The position numbers were made by a program, and so were the translations under genes. Below, piece after piece: positions 48,501 to 63,606 of a stretch of DNA of 64,000 nucleotides (position 1 is its first letter; each line of letters opens with the position of its first letter). The notes under the pieces are model-generated. The model made no database searches. It was not told the DNA's origin and worked only from the letters and a program-made list of their open reading frames with translations. The stretch is from Apis mellifera (taxonomy: Eukaryota > Arthropoda > Insecta > Hymenoptera > Apidae): positions 6,109,032 to 6,173,031 of the forward strand of contig NC_037649.1 of NCBI RefSeq assembly GCF_003254395.2, written 5' to 3'.

Positions 48501-51159
48501 TCGTGCATAATTTCTTCTTCGGGAGATAAAGCGGTGGGCGAACGATGAGGAAGAATACGAAAGACGAAGGAGGAAGTCGAACCTGGAAGGCGATTAATCG
48601 TGAAAGTCTAAGAGCGGTTCGGGATGAATTATTAATTCGACGGGGGACGAAGATTAATCGTTTTCCGTTCCGATGGAAACAAACTTTTCATTTGCCTCGT
48701 TCTGATTAGATTGTCAATGAAAATCCACGCAGCAATAATCGAAGAAAAGGAAAAGAAATGAAATTCTCCTCTTCTCTGACTAATCGCGCGAATAATGAGA
48801 ATAAAATAAAACGCATTCCTGACGAATGGCTAAATTATATACTTCCCATCTTTTTCTATCTTCTATATCTCACAAGATGTATGGAACAGTGATCTATTAT
48901 TAAAAATTATTTATAGACGAACAAATACTCGATTCAATTTAAAAAAGAAAAAAATATATATAGAAAATAGATACCACCTTCGTTGCATTTATATATGTGC
49001 AGACCAATTAGATTAACTCCCCTTTCTCATTCATAAATTAAAATCAAACATCCCGTTGTATCTACTTTTTATAAGATTTCGATAAAATTAACCCTTTACG
49101 TAATACTATCGTCCCTCGAGGGGAGAAAAGAAGGAAACGAACGATTTGCTCGAGCTAAACGTCGAAATAGAGAGAGAGAACGAAACGAGGAGAAGTATAT
49201 AAATAAATATGAAATACGTGGCACGTAATCTGTGCATAATAGGCCGCTAAGAAGGTATATATATATATATTGAAGCACACGCGAACACGAGAAAGATGGT
49301 TTGCGAACAGATGCAATGGGAAAGATGTCGAAGAAAGGGCGGCCAAAGTTGCTCGAGCTTCCTTTTCGTGAATAATTTCGCGATACGATACACAAAGGGG
49401 AAAGGGGAGGCTGCGATACGCGAAGGAAGAGAGAGAGAGAGGGGTGCATGATGTCAAAAATAGAAGGAAGGAGGGGTTGGCTGGTTGGCTATCAGAATGT
49501 GATTTAGGTCGGGAATTCACGATGCAATATCAATGAAATACGAGCCCCCCGAGGCAGCCTTCGTCCGCGTCGTCCATTGTCTGGTTCAACAGAAACTGCT
49601 TCATGAAGAGGCGACTGGCGTGCGGTATTAAAGAAAAACTGGTCTTGGAAGGAACCTGCCCCGCTGCTGCACCGAAAGGGGAATCTCCGCCGCTTGTGTA
49701 CGCGATCTTTCCCGCCGAGGGGGTTTGCGATATAAACATTCGTAAAAAGATGTCGCGGTTGAAAGTTTGGTCGACGATTATTTTAAGGAGGGACTTAATT
49801 TTATGGAGAATCGTGAGAATAATTTCCGCGGTTTCCGTTTGAAATATACGCCCTCTTCGTCATCTGTCAGCCGCGGAACGAGAGGAGAAAAGAGAGAAAT
49901 TTCGTGGAATTTGTCGGAGTAAATTGCGATTTTTTTTTCTTCTTTCGATCTTTACACGGATAAGAAAAATCTTAATCGTTAATATCTCGGATGAAATATC
50001 GGCAAGATCTATCTTGTATGAAACGAGGGAGGGGGAAAAAAGGGATCTTATATATCAGACTAATGCGTTTTCTATTGTACAACTGGTTAGAAGGGAGAAG
50101 AAGAATTCGTTTCTATTAGTCGAAAATAGATGGCCTTCGAGTGAATTCACGATCCAATTTACGTGAATTTTCACGGGATGATATATTAGGTAGTTGTGCG
50201 CGATTCATCTTCCCGTTTGAAGGACTGTTTTCAATTTTAAATCGCTCGAGGTATAAATGGCGATGATGTTCCGCGAGCTGCTTTTAATGCTCGCCTCGCG
50301 AAAAAAATATCTCTTTCGCTTATTAGCACAGGGCAAAGGAGACGGATAAAAACAATTAGGAGGAGGACGTTCGTTCGTTTATTTAACCTTGTTAACTCTC
50401 AAAATTATTCCGCGTAAACGTAATTTATCTCCTCTCGGCGTTATAAAGAAGTGGCTGGTGTGGTCGATCGGTGAAAAAAGCGCGATATTTCCACAAGCCT
50501 CTGGCGAACGTCGCTTGTGTGTACGAGCGAACGTTTCACCTTCGTAGGAAACATGAAACTAGCGAGGTTAACCGCATCCTTTTCGCCGCGTCTGTCCATT
50601 CAGCGCGATCCACGCATAAAATGCTCGCATCGTGTCGATGCGCTCTCGCGTCTCGTTTGCGCTTTTCGCATCATTGTCGCCCGCGGGATCCTAAACCGAT
50701 TCCCGTATATAATAACCCCTGAGAATCCTCTATAAATCTTCTCCAACAGAGAAACTCTGCTACTCCAATTAGAATGAAATGATTTACGAAACATTTGAAA
50801 CCGAAGATCGAAAACGAAAGCGAATTCTATCGTAATCGATCCTCCCTTCTGGGAGAGCGGAAACTTGTCGTTTCTCTAAAACTTTCTCTAAAAGAAATTT
50901 CCACTTTTGATCCGGAGATAAATATTATACGAGGAAAGAGAAAAAGAGAGAGAAATAAGTAAATAAAAAGTTCGAGAAATTAGTGTAAATACAAAATTGG
51001 AATTTTTTACTCGCTCGATTAATCCTCGACTCGTAATCGAAACGCCGCCGAAGGATTTCCCTTCTTCTCGAATTACGTTCGCTTAATTGCCTTACGAAAC
51101 AGTGGCGATTCCGATTAGATCGAGACCCGGTGAACTTTGCCCCGAAGAGAGGTAGGCAG

Positions 51160-51400
51160 GATGCAATTAATTCCACCAAGTTTTATGATGGAGTTTGCAA
51201 GTTGGTTGGAAAACGATACCCCAGTCCCGGGATATATTCGTTTCGCGCTGACAATGCAAACGGTCTTGAATTCACGCGCGCGTGAACCACACGAGCGCGC
51301 GCACAGGCACTGGGTCGTAACTGACCCAGTTCGCCTCGGCCACGTCGTCCCCGAGTACGAAGGCCGAGGTGAGGATTCTTTGTCACCTAGGACACGGTAA
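51160..51400 (+). promoter_or_regulatory. GC-rich island with three adjacent palindromic elements
   Basis: Within 100 nt lie a 16-bp perfect palindrome TTCACGCGCGCGTGAA (51271-51286), a hairpin ACTGGGTC/GACCCAGT with a 6-nt loop (51309-51330), and a hairpin CCTCGGCC/GGCCGAGG with a 20-nt loop (51334-51369). An open frame from ATG 51161 crosses the same sequence and reaches a GTGAGG donor-like site at 51369 in phase 1. That phase does not match the shared phase-2 donors. Regulatory or structured-RNA function is inference. Confidence 0.3.
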
Positions 51401-54400
51401 AATAATTCCGTACCGTCTTCACCCGGTACACACCTATTATGTACACGCTTTTCTCCTCTTACACCCGTCTCAAGAATATTCCTCCCTGCTCGTTCGCGCG
51501 TGAGCCCAACAATGTCAAGCCTCGAGACGTTTGCGCAACTTTTTTCAAATTACTCCTCGCCTCGTATTTTTGTCCCCTTTCGTCGGCACTGCATGCATTA
51601 CGCGAGTGCTCGACGATTCTCCTCACTCTGTCTCTTTGCGATTCCCTTGCTTTTTTCTTTTTTTCTTTCTTATCTCTCGTGGGATTTAATTGATAAGACG
51701 AAGTCTTAAGTAGAATCCAACAATTATCGGGGAAATATTATATAGACTTTTGTGTCTTGAGGTGTAGTTTTTTTTTTTATTTTTTTATTTTGAAATTTTT
51801 CTATCTCCTATTACGGTACCGTTCGCGCGACGAAGTCATCATTTGATTATTCCAATTGTTGTTGTAAAACTTTTCCAATTGTACGGTTTCTATTTGCATC
51901 TTAACAGATGATGAAACGATTGATTAATTGCCACAGCAATTATGCAATTTTACGGTAGACTAGAAAGATGGTTTAACGATTAACGCAATCGCGAAGTAAC
52001 CTTGACGCACGATCAAGCGGAACGAAGTGACTTAAGTACTTATATAGAGTGTTAATTATACTTGGACGATCTTTGCAGAATCGATTTTTCGCGAGGATAG
52101 AGTGAAACAGTTCTACCCTCCATCTATATGCAAATTAAATTTTAATTAAATTTTTGCATACCAACCTCTCTCTCTGTACCTTTCCCTCTCCCTCTTCCTT
52201 TTTTATACACAATATATCAAAAGTCGGCTCTTTTCAAAAGTGGTCCACACGAATGTATATAATATTGCGTGACAAGGAAGAAAAGATTCCACCGCCATTA
52301 ATTCCACGATCGATCCCCGTGGGATGTTTCTCCTCGCAGGAGCGGAACGATTAAGTTGCCAAAGATTTCCGGCTTAAGAAGTCGAAGTGACACCGTGGAG
52401 GGGAGAGGGGGGAGGGGAATGACGTAATGAAGTATCTGCAAAGAGACGACGAGGATGTTTCCTGAAGATTTCTCGAGAGCCCTCGAGAACGCGGGTGGTC
52501 TCTCGCCGAGTTTCACGGATCGATATGTCGTCGAGGAACTTATTCACGCTTCCTGTACACGGGGAAACTTTGTACCTGCCTCGGGAGTTTCGTTTCGCGC
52601 CGTGAGAAAAAAAAAAAAAACTTGATTCCTCTAACGGGACACGAGGAGACGGAACAAGCCGATGGATTTCGTTTTACTTGGAAAGGCGTTTCGCTACATT
52701 CTGTCAAAGGAAATTGAAGGATAGGATGTTAACGGAGGAACAGTTACGTTTTTGTGAAAAGAAAAAAGAAAAAAGGAATCAAATTCACGTAACGAAAATT
52801 TCGCGTATGGATCGATCAAATCACTTCGTTAACAGGTTCATCAAACAGAACGAAATTTCGTTTATTTGTACGATAATATCGAATTACCAACGTTACACAT
52901 TTAATATATATATATATATTTCTTGAATGAAATATCTCTTTATAATTGTTGCAACACGGTATAATTGGCTGGTCGAGAGCCAAAGTCTCCATTCCATCCT
53001 TCCTTTTACTCTTTTCCGTCTCTGAGAATAATCTGGCGTTGAGCCAATTTATCCGGTTAAAATTTGTTCGACCTAATGCTCGTCTCTTGGTGTACGCGTA
53101 ACATCGAATCGTGAAATAACGGGGTGTAATGAATGAATTCAATCAATCCGGCCGCGTTGTAGCGCGACTTCGTTGATACGGTTCCGTGGTAATGGTGGAT
53201 TTACGGTGATGGTTTTATTTCGCGTGTCTCGATTCGCATGCCGTTTCGAAACAGTTTGTGAAATGGAATTAATGGTCACAATGATTCTACAACCGGTTAA
53301 TATTGCCGGTTTCGTTGGAGTATCGCGCGATTTCCGATCATCGCGTTTATCTCTCGTAAGAGAGGTAAAAATCTCGAGACCAAGAGACGGTTAAATCGGG
53401 CTCTCGAAGAATCATCCTCGCTTTTTCTTGAGTAGGGGGGGAAGAAAATCCTTTAAGATTCCGGCAGAGAGGCAGAGTAATTGCGGAAAGGAAGAGAAGA
53501 ATTCTTTCTCTCATACTTTGACGCGATTATCTCGGCTACACTTTTTTCTTTCCTTTTCTTTTTTCATCGTCTACATCTTTCTATCCTTTAGAATTAAAAA
53601 AAGAAAATACGAGGCTTTTGATCTTTCTTTTAGAACGAATTGGAGCTTTTTGTAAATAAAAATTAGGATGATGATATTTTATCAACGTGGATGGAGCTAA
53701 TGCAATGATGCATTAGGATAAATATATCAAGAAATGCGTTAGAGCGCGAACAAATTAAAAGTCGATCATCTATTCTTCTTCATTTCGATAATCTGTGAAA
53801 CATCAAAGGAGAATCATCCTGTAATTTTCACGAAATGTATGGAAAAGGAAGAATCTCATAAAATTAAATTTTTATTTCATCTTTATTCCAAGGAAGAATA
53901 GAAGAACAAAAATTTAATCACGTATTTTGGGAACGCTGTACATAAAAACCACATTTCAAGGACAGTTCATTAAGATGTCTAGGGTTAATTTTGAAAGTCA
54001 ACACGCGGTGAAATCGTGGATAAAAATTCGGTGTTTGCAATTTATCGACTATTAAGGAACAATATTGGTGTGAAATTGAAGTGTTACTCGAATCAAGATT
54101 GAATCCTGCGAAATGTTCATTAGTGTTCACCCATGTGAAGTGACTTTGCAGAGCTAGGTTACAAACTATTGTGCCATTGTGTTGTGTACGCGGTTTGATG
54201 CAACGGGTAATGGGAATGGAGAGTAACAACGGATTGGATAACCGAGAAAACATAAAGTATGTGGTACGATTCTTGATTGATTCAGGTGTCGTTGCACGAA
54301 GAAGTGGCAGTTCAAACTTTACGATAATTGAAAATCCTCTTTCTTTGCCTGTATAAAATCACGATTTCAAGTTCGCCTCCTGGAGTAGTATCGCCGCTAT

Positions 54401-57400
54401 ACGGTGACCTGTAAAAACAGTTAACGACAATGGGACACCGGCGGATTATAATTTAACGAACTATAATACAAAGAGATATTAAACCATCGTACAACTTAAG
54501 AAAAACTACGAAAGCAATTATTAATTGTATAGAAAATTTTATAGCAAAATTGAGAGGGATTTATATTCTTATGGAATTTCAATATAATAATTTCTCTCGC
54601 TACTTTTTGCTATTTATTCAATAAAATTTACGATCGGTTTTCAATAAACTTGTCATTTCAAACCGAATAGTGGTTTGAAATTTTTCTAAATTTCTGCAAT
54701 ATCGATTTCCTTATTAGATATAGGAAAACTTTTATTATCGGGCATAAACTATGGCCCACTATATATAAGTTTTTAATAAACGGAATAGATGAAATTTATT
54801 TGCCTTTGAAAAACCCAACATATTTTCATACTCAATGGAATCTAATATTCCACGAAGCGCAGATTTAAGATCATTCTAAATTAAATTCGTTTTTTTTTAA
54901 AAAAACAAAAAAGAAACCCAATCATTTCACACTCGATAAAATCTAATATTCGCACACGATCTAAACAAATCGATGATTGAACGAGCGTATGTCCAAACGA
55001 GAACGAGATTTTAAACGCAATTTTAATCTAATTTATCCCGGAATACGCAACACGAGGCAAGTAGCTTTCGCAACCAGAGAGGAAATCTCATTGTCTCCCG
55101 CTGCAGAAGCGTATCCTGTTTTCTGACGAGGGTTACCCACGCGTTCATTGTACAATCATTGCGTTATGCGAATACACGATAATATCATTTCCGGAAGCCC
55201 GGAGGAATCAGAAACCTCTCTTCTCCATGCCAGGAGGATCCACGTGCATCACGTGCCTCGTTTTCTTCCTTTTTTTTTTTTTCTTCTTCCTCCCTTCCGG
55301 CACTCCTGCTCGAGTACCTACGCTGAATCTGCTGAAAGGGATGACGTGAAAGATCCAATTTCCAGAGAAAAACGAAAGACCTTTTCAGACTGGATTTTAA
55401 TTTTCCGCTCTCTCTCTTTCTTTCTCTCCCTTGGAAAAAACGCGGAGTTTCGATTTTATTTCGAGATTACTAATCATTTCCTTGATGTTTATTGTTGCGA
55501 TTCTGCAGTATGTTTCTGGATCTGGAAGTTTTATTTTGAAGGAATAAAATGTCGAAAGTTCTGATCGACTTTCGATGAATTCTTTTTTTATTCCCGGTAA
55601 TTAGAGATCTAGTGGTAGATCCAATGCCTGCAGTTCGATCAGGTGAAAAGATTTCGTCGGTGTAAAAGTAAAATATGAAAAATTGAGAGATATATCGGGA
55701 AAGGAAAGAGGAAGGAGAATTTTTCCTTCGGAAACTTTCACTCCTCGATATCGAAAGAATAAATTCGTACCCACTTTTATATTAAATTTCACGGAGTAAT
55801 TTCGGGGATCAATTTAACCAATCTTGTCTCTGTCAAGAATCGAAAATTCGTGATGAGTGGAATAAAAGATGGAAGAAGATGTTGCAACAGTTTTTCGGGA
55901 TCTGTGAAAATTGCAATTAGTCTTCTCACGGACGGAACTCGATTTTCGGTCGTCGACCTCGTTAGAGAATCCGTTCGAAATTTCTGCGCGAAGGCGTCCA
56001 ATAAGTCGTTGAAACGTAATCGAATGTTGTTCGCTCGGAAAAAGTTGGAGTCGATTCGCAATCAGAGGAAAAAGGAATTAACGCTTGATTACCAGAGTCT
56101 GTCTGTGGGGGATAAAGGGTAACGAGGAGCGAATTCGAATACGCAATAAAACGATCATTTTTCATGGAAAGTGTCAGTGGGGGCAGGTTTTACAAACTTG
56201 CTCCACGTTTTCCTCGACCACTCCCCGTTTGTACAAAGCGATCGTTGAACCGTGAAACATCGTCAAACGGTGCCGACGACGGTGATCGTCGAAACGAGAA
56301 CGAGGGATAGGAAGGAATACGTGTTAGAATTTGAAATCCAATTGGCTATAGTCGAGGAAATATTAGTTTTTGCGACCGTGTTATTCGAATCGAAGTCGGA
56401 ACGCTGCCAACCACCTGCTACCGTTTTCATTAAACGGACCACAACAGATCGATCGAGTTTGCCTCGTCCAGAAGCAAACTGTTCGTTCCCAAAAATTTAT
56501 CATCGAGGATAACGTTGAATAATACTCGATCACGATGAAATTTTACCGTGTTTATCATTTCCAAAAAATCAAGAAGATTAACGAATTTAGAAGATAAAAC
56601 ACGGAGCATCTTTCTCCTCTTTTTCTTCGTAAATTTTATATCTTAAAATTCGTTTTGAAATTCAATATCGACGAAAGAAGTTCCATTCTTCATTTCATTC
56701 GATGAAAAAATTCAGAGATTGAATATTCATAAATTGCTTAACCTCTCTTCCCAACATACACATATATATATATAAATTCGATAAATTCAACGAGGGGTTG
56801 AAAGCATCTCTCTCTCTGCAAACATCGTTCTTACATTTAGAAGAACGTTCTCAACAGAGTTTCTTCCAATTTTTCAAAGCTGCTCCAACATTTCTCTTTC
56901 ACGAGCAACCCATTGAATTATTACGACGGCGTCGACACGGTACACCGCCGCTTAATAATAAACGCGTCCGCCGGAACAGCCGCAGAAACGATTTTACCAC
57001 CGATCGGCGTGGCAAGAGAAACGACCAAACGTACCGAACGTAAAATCAGCTGACTGAAATTGCCAGGATCGTCGTCTCGTTCACGAAAGACGAACGTCCC
57101 AGAAGAACGTGTTCTACCGCGAGGATAGACAGCAATTCGTCGTAACTTTGCCGGGGAAGAGGATACGTGTTCGCCGCGCGTTATGGGTACGATTGTGCGC
57201 GAAGATGGATGTGGAAGGTGGCGCTATTCCGTAATTAGACCGCGTAATTAGACCGTTTTACGGTTGCGCCCGGTTTCGGCTCGAAACATCGGCGGTGGAA
57301 GGGCGTGCTCTCTTTCGTACACGCGTGGTTGAAAAGGAGGAGGCGCGACCGAAACGTTACAAGTGTACCTTGTAAATTATACTTGCAAACACTCGAACGG

Positions 57401-60400
57401 ATTCTTTGTCTGGAAGGTTCTGGGGATGGGTTCTTGAACGAATCTAACGAACGATCCTCCGGTCTGGAATTTCGCGGTCGACGTACGAGCCGGATACGTG
57501 CGAGTGACTTCAAGATGTAAATTAGCAAGTATGGTGCAAGTATTTGTTATTCGAAGAATTGTAATACTTGAATATTCAATTCTGTTTTTATTAAATTTCA
57601 ATCCTTACGATGTGGGTGTTAGGATAATAATAATATCGGTCACGATAGTATTTTATATGTAGATTTAATATTTACTTAAAGAGAGTGAAGTCAAAAATTG
57701 AAGATGCTGGAAGAGCATTATTTTTACGCAAATAAAATGAAATGTTAATCGGGCTCGCTCCCTTAAAGAAAAGAATTAAACGAATTTAATTTTTAATCGC
57801 AAGATTTGCTCCGTGACGTATTCTTTGCGATTGTTCTCGCATAATGGCGGAGATTCATATTTTGAAAACATGATACGAATACCTATTCTCGAGTGTTTTG
57901 CAACAAGCCCACTCCTTTATTTAAAGAGACACGTGGGCCCTCGATACAAAGCCGTTGTAGGCGTCAGCGAATTCCATCGAGGCTTCCATCGGCGTCCCAT
58001 CTTAATTTTTTATCCCCCCTTGTCGTTTTATGCACGCCCCTTTCTCTGCCTCGGGTTTTTTAATTCTTTTTTTTCATCCGTACGAAACGGAGTCAGGCTT
58101 GAACTTGAGGATTTATTATTCCGTTATTATTATCGATTGAGAGCCGTACAAAAGCCGTAATGATCGTGGTAAAACCCCGAGGCGTTTGAATTAATTCGAT
58201 TATTAATTCTGTCATCGTTGCCCATTAGTTGAACACTGATTTGCCCCGGGAGAATCTTAACGGATCTCAACGTTTGATATTCCAATTTCGTTAATAAACG
58301 CTTCTGAAATTGACACGGGGGGACGAGTTTCTTTTTTCATCCAAGGGGGATGAGGAACATCTCTTTGAGCAAGTTCGACGATTCGTGTGCAATTAATTTC
58401 GAGGGTTAATAAATTTAATATAACTTCAATCGAGTATCGTCAAACGTAAGAATTTTGGCGCGCTTATTTATGCCGGGTTTCGAACGAATTTCACAGCGTT
58501 TTTAAATCCATTTAAATGAATCGACGATTATAATGGTTCGAATATTTAGTCCCCCGGTACGAGAGAGACGGTAATTTAAATTATTAACGTGGGGTGTACA
58601 TGTGTGCGCATCACGCATATACGCGTATCCCATTGATTGTGAACGTTCTCGTGTAATTTCGCGTCACGCGAGCTTCAGCGAAATAATTCACTTATAAACA
58701 AATTTCCTTTCTCACGAAAACGCGTCCTGAAGATTCTTATAATCCCTTGTCGTTCTCACGCACGACAAAAAAATTATCCGAGTTATCAATGATACGGTAG
58801 TCGTAATGATGAAGTCGTTTACAATTTCTTTTTTCTTTTTCTAGTAAATTCGAATTAAATAGATCTAATCAAGGGAATAAAATCAAGGGAAAGAAAAAAA
58901 GATAAAGAAACGACGGTCATGCGAGCGTAACTTTCTCGAGTTAGCAACGATTCGTTTACAAAGCGGTATCTCTCTATTAAAATCAGCTATCATCAAACAC
59001 CTAACCAATGATTATCAGCGTGCTCGGTGAAAGTCGATGTTTATCGATGTATACCTATATCTCATCGGATGCGCATTAAATATGAAAGGAACGAAACGAG
59101 GCAGAAAGAGTCGATGCTCTTCGAAAAACCGCCGAAAAATCTTTTTTGTACGCGTGGGCATAAACGGTTTTTTACGTAACACCATTCATTATACAAGAGG
59201 TTCATTACCGGAGGAGCGGAAAACTTTGGCGCGTACGCACGAAGGGGGCCTCTCTCGAAGGCCTTTTAAACCGTCCGCGTACAAAAGAAGAATTCGAAGC
59301 AATTACGCACGAGACATTAAGCCCGGACAGGATACGCGAGGAACACGGTGTATGCGTCTTTGATGTGAACGATTCAATGCTAACATACTCGACCGATGCT
59401 CGCTTTGATGTAAAAGCGAAATTTTCATTTCTCTCTCGGTGGCCTTGATCATTTCCACTCCTTTCCTTTTCGCGACACTCGTTAGGTAGGGCTCCCCCTC
59501 GTGTGTGTACGTTACGTGTGTGTACAGGCTTCCATACACCGGACGTGTGTATCCGCGTGTGGGGATGTCGTCGTGGTTAAGTAGATCCACGTGGCTCTTG
59601 ATATAATTCGAAACGGATGGAATTGAATCTTCGATATATATTTAAGTCAAATCGTGTCTCGAGGAGACACGACGTATTCGAGGAGGGCGTAACGAGGATT
59701 TACATTATCGAACGACACTTGTCGAAATGCTTCTAAGATTGTCTCCTGTTTCTGGCGGATTACGGTGATAGGTCGGAGATTGGTTTATGTTCTGGGCAGA
59801 TTGTTTCGGCAAAATGGTACAAATTCGTATGCAAAGCAGCGAGATTGGTTCGCGTGTACGGCGAGGAGAAACGTGTTAAATTTGTTCCTCTTTTCTTTTT
59901 TTCCTTTTTAATTTTGTTTTAATTAAATTTCGACGATTACAATGGAGTTGCAAAGTGGTTTTTTTAATTTATTTATTATTATTATTAAGCTACGTAGGAA
60001 TATAACAGAAATAAATTGTGCTCCATTTAAAATTAACTTTAAAGATTCGTTCGCGATATTGAATGTTTCGCACGAAAGGTTTTTTTATTTTAATTTCAAC
60101 TGGAATTTCAAGTGTCTCTAAAAATAAAAATGATATATTTGCTTCGTCCTATCCTATAAATTCATTTTTATATGATTATGAGAAACAGAGAGGGGTCACA
60201 GATTATTTAGTTAGAATAAAAGGGGGGTCGAGTATCAGATGCTTTTAATAGCGATGAGTGTATCTTATTGAACTTGACATCATCGCTCGTGTTTCCACGT
60301 GAAAAATATAATGCGCGTTTAAATTTTTCCAAGGAGGATAGACGGTGATATCGGTTTCCCGTGCATAACACGAAACACCATTTCCGAGAAAACGTGTGAA

Positions 60401-61481
60401 AAAGGGATGCGGGAGAGGATATTATCCCCGTTCAGAATTTATTTCCACTTTTTATTTTCCTCCCTTCGAACGAAACGCTGCCATATTAATTCTAACTAAC
60501 TAAGCGGCACTTGGTACACGCGTTGCTATTCATGCATCGAGTGCCTCCGCGAGTGCACACGGTGAAACGAGTCGGACGCAACGGAAATGTTTGTCAGGTT
60601 GCCACTGAATGGCGTTCGTTAGCCAACTAACATTACGAAATATTACGCTTGTGTCCCATCCGATAAGACGATCGTCCATTTTCGAATCGACGCATCACTC
60701 TTTCGACGTTTACCTATTTATTCTCGTGATATCAGGAATTAATTCGATGCCTTTTATTTAAAAAAGATTCGTCATTACTTTTGAGTCTTTGTTCTATGAT
60801 GTTTCTTTCAGTCTTTCGAAAATATGTAGGAGTATATTGTTGAAATGATTCGAACATATATATACATCAGAATCAAATGAAGTTCGACTGTGTTTCTTTT
60901 TTATAAGATGAGAAGTGAAATATTCAATTTCGATTTCATGTTGGAAAATGAAAGTCGAATTGTAACGCGACGTAATATTTATATAAATTATTTTAATGTT
61001 CTTAAATTGCTTTTAAAATTATACATTTCCTCGAACAGAGCTCATTAGGTTTATAATAACGTGTCTCAGGCATTAGTAAACATCTGAAAACGTTCCTTTC
61101 TTTCCTGATGCATAACCTATAAGGAAACAAGGAATAATAGACGCGCGTCCCCACACAATATGACGAAACACGTTTACAACGTGGATGGAAATAACAGTCG
61201 AAGAAGAGGTGAAGAATAAATTAGCGGCCATCGTTTGACGCTTAATCGCGTACAATAATGGTAAATTTATTCGACGAAACGAGACGCTAGAGAGAATTCT
61301 AGGAATACTCATTTCTCCAACACTTTCTCTCAGATACGATTATACCGAAAGGAATTTCCATTGAAATAGGAAATTGAATCTCTCCCACTTCATAAAACAG
61401 ATATATATATCTTTTATGAATTCGTCGAATGTTAAATTGTTAATTCGAGTGAATTCATATAGATCTATGTTTTATATATAA

Positions 61482-61740
61482 ATCATTCGATAAAAGTACA
61501 TTTATTTCCCGGCTAATAAATTATCTCGTTAACAACATCCTTTTACATCATCCTTTGATGAAGCAACAATTTTATAGAACCGGATACGCATGCGGATAAA
61601 TAACACTTCAATATTTTTCCAATCATTCGATAAATGAATTTTCAAACGATGCATTCCTCCTTTTAATTTTTTTTCCGTGGGAATTATCCCGATAATAAGA
61701 GCTTTTTATAACATCATCGCCCCTCGATGAAGCAACAACG
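61482..61740 (+). repeat. Diverged direct duplication, about 140-165 bp apart
   Basis: Two copies begin with AATCATTCGATAAA (about 61482 and 61621). Each later contains CATCATC, a short variable spacer and GATGAAGCAACAA (61546-61569 and 61712-61738), with similar CCGRYTAATAA words before the core. The CATC/GATG parts can pair as a small hairpin. Confidence 0.5.
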
Positions 61741-63606
61741 ACTCGTTGCACCGTTTCATTAAATTCGTAAAGTCGACCAATTTGCATCTGGTGATTGGTG
61801 GAGTCGCTAATGCAATGGCCGGAAAGTAATTATGTTAATTACTGCCGGTGCTTAATAACCTGTGTTCCCTCGATGCAGCGGTTAATAACATTTACCAACG
61901 GACCCGAATACTTTGAGAATCGACGATTTCTACTATTCCAGGCATCCTCCTTTCGCATAAGAAAACGATCCATAATTTTGCACTCTAATCTTGCACGAGC
62001 CTTATATATATATTTAGAAATTGATAGATAAATTTAGAAATTGGCATAAATGGCCTTCGTCATATGGCTAAATTAGAGCATCAAGTGGAGCCATCGATGG
62101 CATCTGTGCTTTAGAATCGTGTAAATATATGCAGCATTAGTATTTTAATTAATTATTAAATATATTGAGATTTATACGTGATATGATTTTCTTTTTCTTT
62201 TGTTTCTCGTGATATTTTCTATATATACTAAGGAATCAAAATGCGTTATCGATTACCAATTATCTCTCTGATTTCGAGTCAATTACTCTATACCATCTGA
62301 CGTCTACCATCTGGTCACTGGTGATCGATTTCTCCCAAAATCGTTTCTAATGACTACTTTAACCACTGTAGACGATCGAGGATCCCTTACTTCCGCTTCC
62401 TGTTACTTCTGCAGATAGCTCTAAATCGGAGAAATTACCAAAATTGCGAGCTTCCTTTCATTGATTGCGATTGATATTGCTTCTTAAAAACGATTGTTAC
62501 ATAAGAAACAACAAGAGAAACATTTGAAGAGTTGCAGGAATGAAGAGGTGAAAGTAGAAAATTATTTTCGAATGAAGAATGAAAAGAAATTTGACCAAAC
62601 GGGAAGAATTTTAAATTTATATTCATAAATTTTCAAGAGATGGAAAATAAAAAAATATAAGGGTGAAATAGAGATTTCCTTTTCAAGATGCAACAAAGTG
62701 AGATTCACGATTCCTCCTCGCAATTATAAGGCACATTTATTGCTGTTTGATCAACTATACCCGATCGATACTCGTTTTACCCAACGTAAGTGCATAATGG
62801 AGCAACTGTACAACGTCAAGGCATCGCAACACTGTCAGCCAGAAACCCGTGATCAGGCTAATTCCTACGAAATGAATGTTTACTCGCTTATTATGGAACG
62901 TGTACGTCTAATGCATCCTTCTTTCTTCTTTCTTGCCCCGCGTGATAAGCGGTTTCGAAGTTGATCGATGATTCAAAATAAACGCCGTGTTTCTTACCGT
63001 GTTTAAAAGTAAGTCAGACCGCCAATTTGATAGTTTTTTACGTGTGGCCGGCCGTAATAAGCGATTATCGAGTCATGCTTCTATTCAAAACTGACTATTT
63101 AACGATCACCTTGCTTCGTATGCTTCTTATTTCCTCGACGAGCTTATTTTAAATAGCGCAAGCTTCGAGCGTAAAGTTAAATCGTATTTCCCAAGTTGGA
63201 TAGAGTTATTACGATACAGTGAAATTATTTTCGAAAAAATGTGGAAGGATGTGGAAGGACACTGGTATATGCTTGGCGCAAGAGAAGACGTTTGTCCGAT
63301 ATTTTGAGAATTTCTCGCCAGAATTCACGTTTAAGTGGAATCGATATTCCAACAGTGGGACAGCAATTACGGGTCGATTGATTCGAATTGTACACTCGAG
63401 GGCCGCGTGAATTGCCAACATAGGATTTTCGCTCCCTTCGAATTCCCTTTGCACCTGGAAACGAGAGCTCCCTCGACGATTACACGATCGTTCTTCTGCG
63501 CTTTCTCTCCGAGGAAACAACGGTTAAATATTGACGTGAAATTGGTGAGCCACGATTCGAGTTGAAACGAACTCGAACTCTGATACTCGCGACGAGAGTA
63601 TCCAGC

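Noticed and set aside
51161..51368. Possible coding exon from ATG 51161 to a GTGAGG donor
   Set aside because: The frame crosses three inverted repeats and its donor is phase 1, unlike the shared phase 2; more likely a GC-rich element than coding.
53918..54356. Frames on both strands in a moderately complex segment, considered as a transposon remnant
   Set aside because: No transposase motif, terminal inverted repeats or target-site duplication seen.
61073..61312. 79-codon minus-strand frame
   Set aside because: No homology signal, no splice or promoter context.
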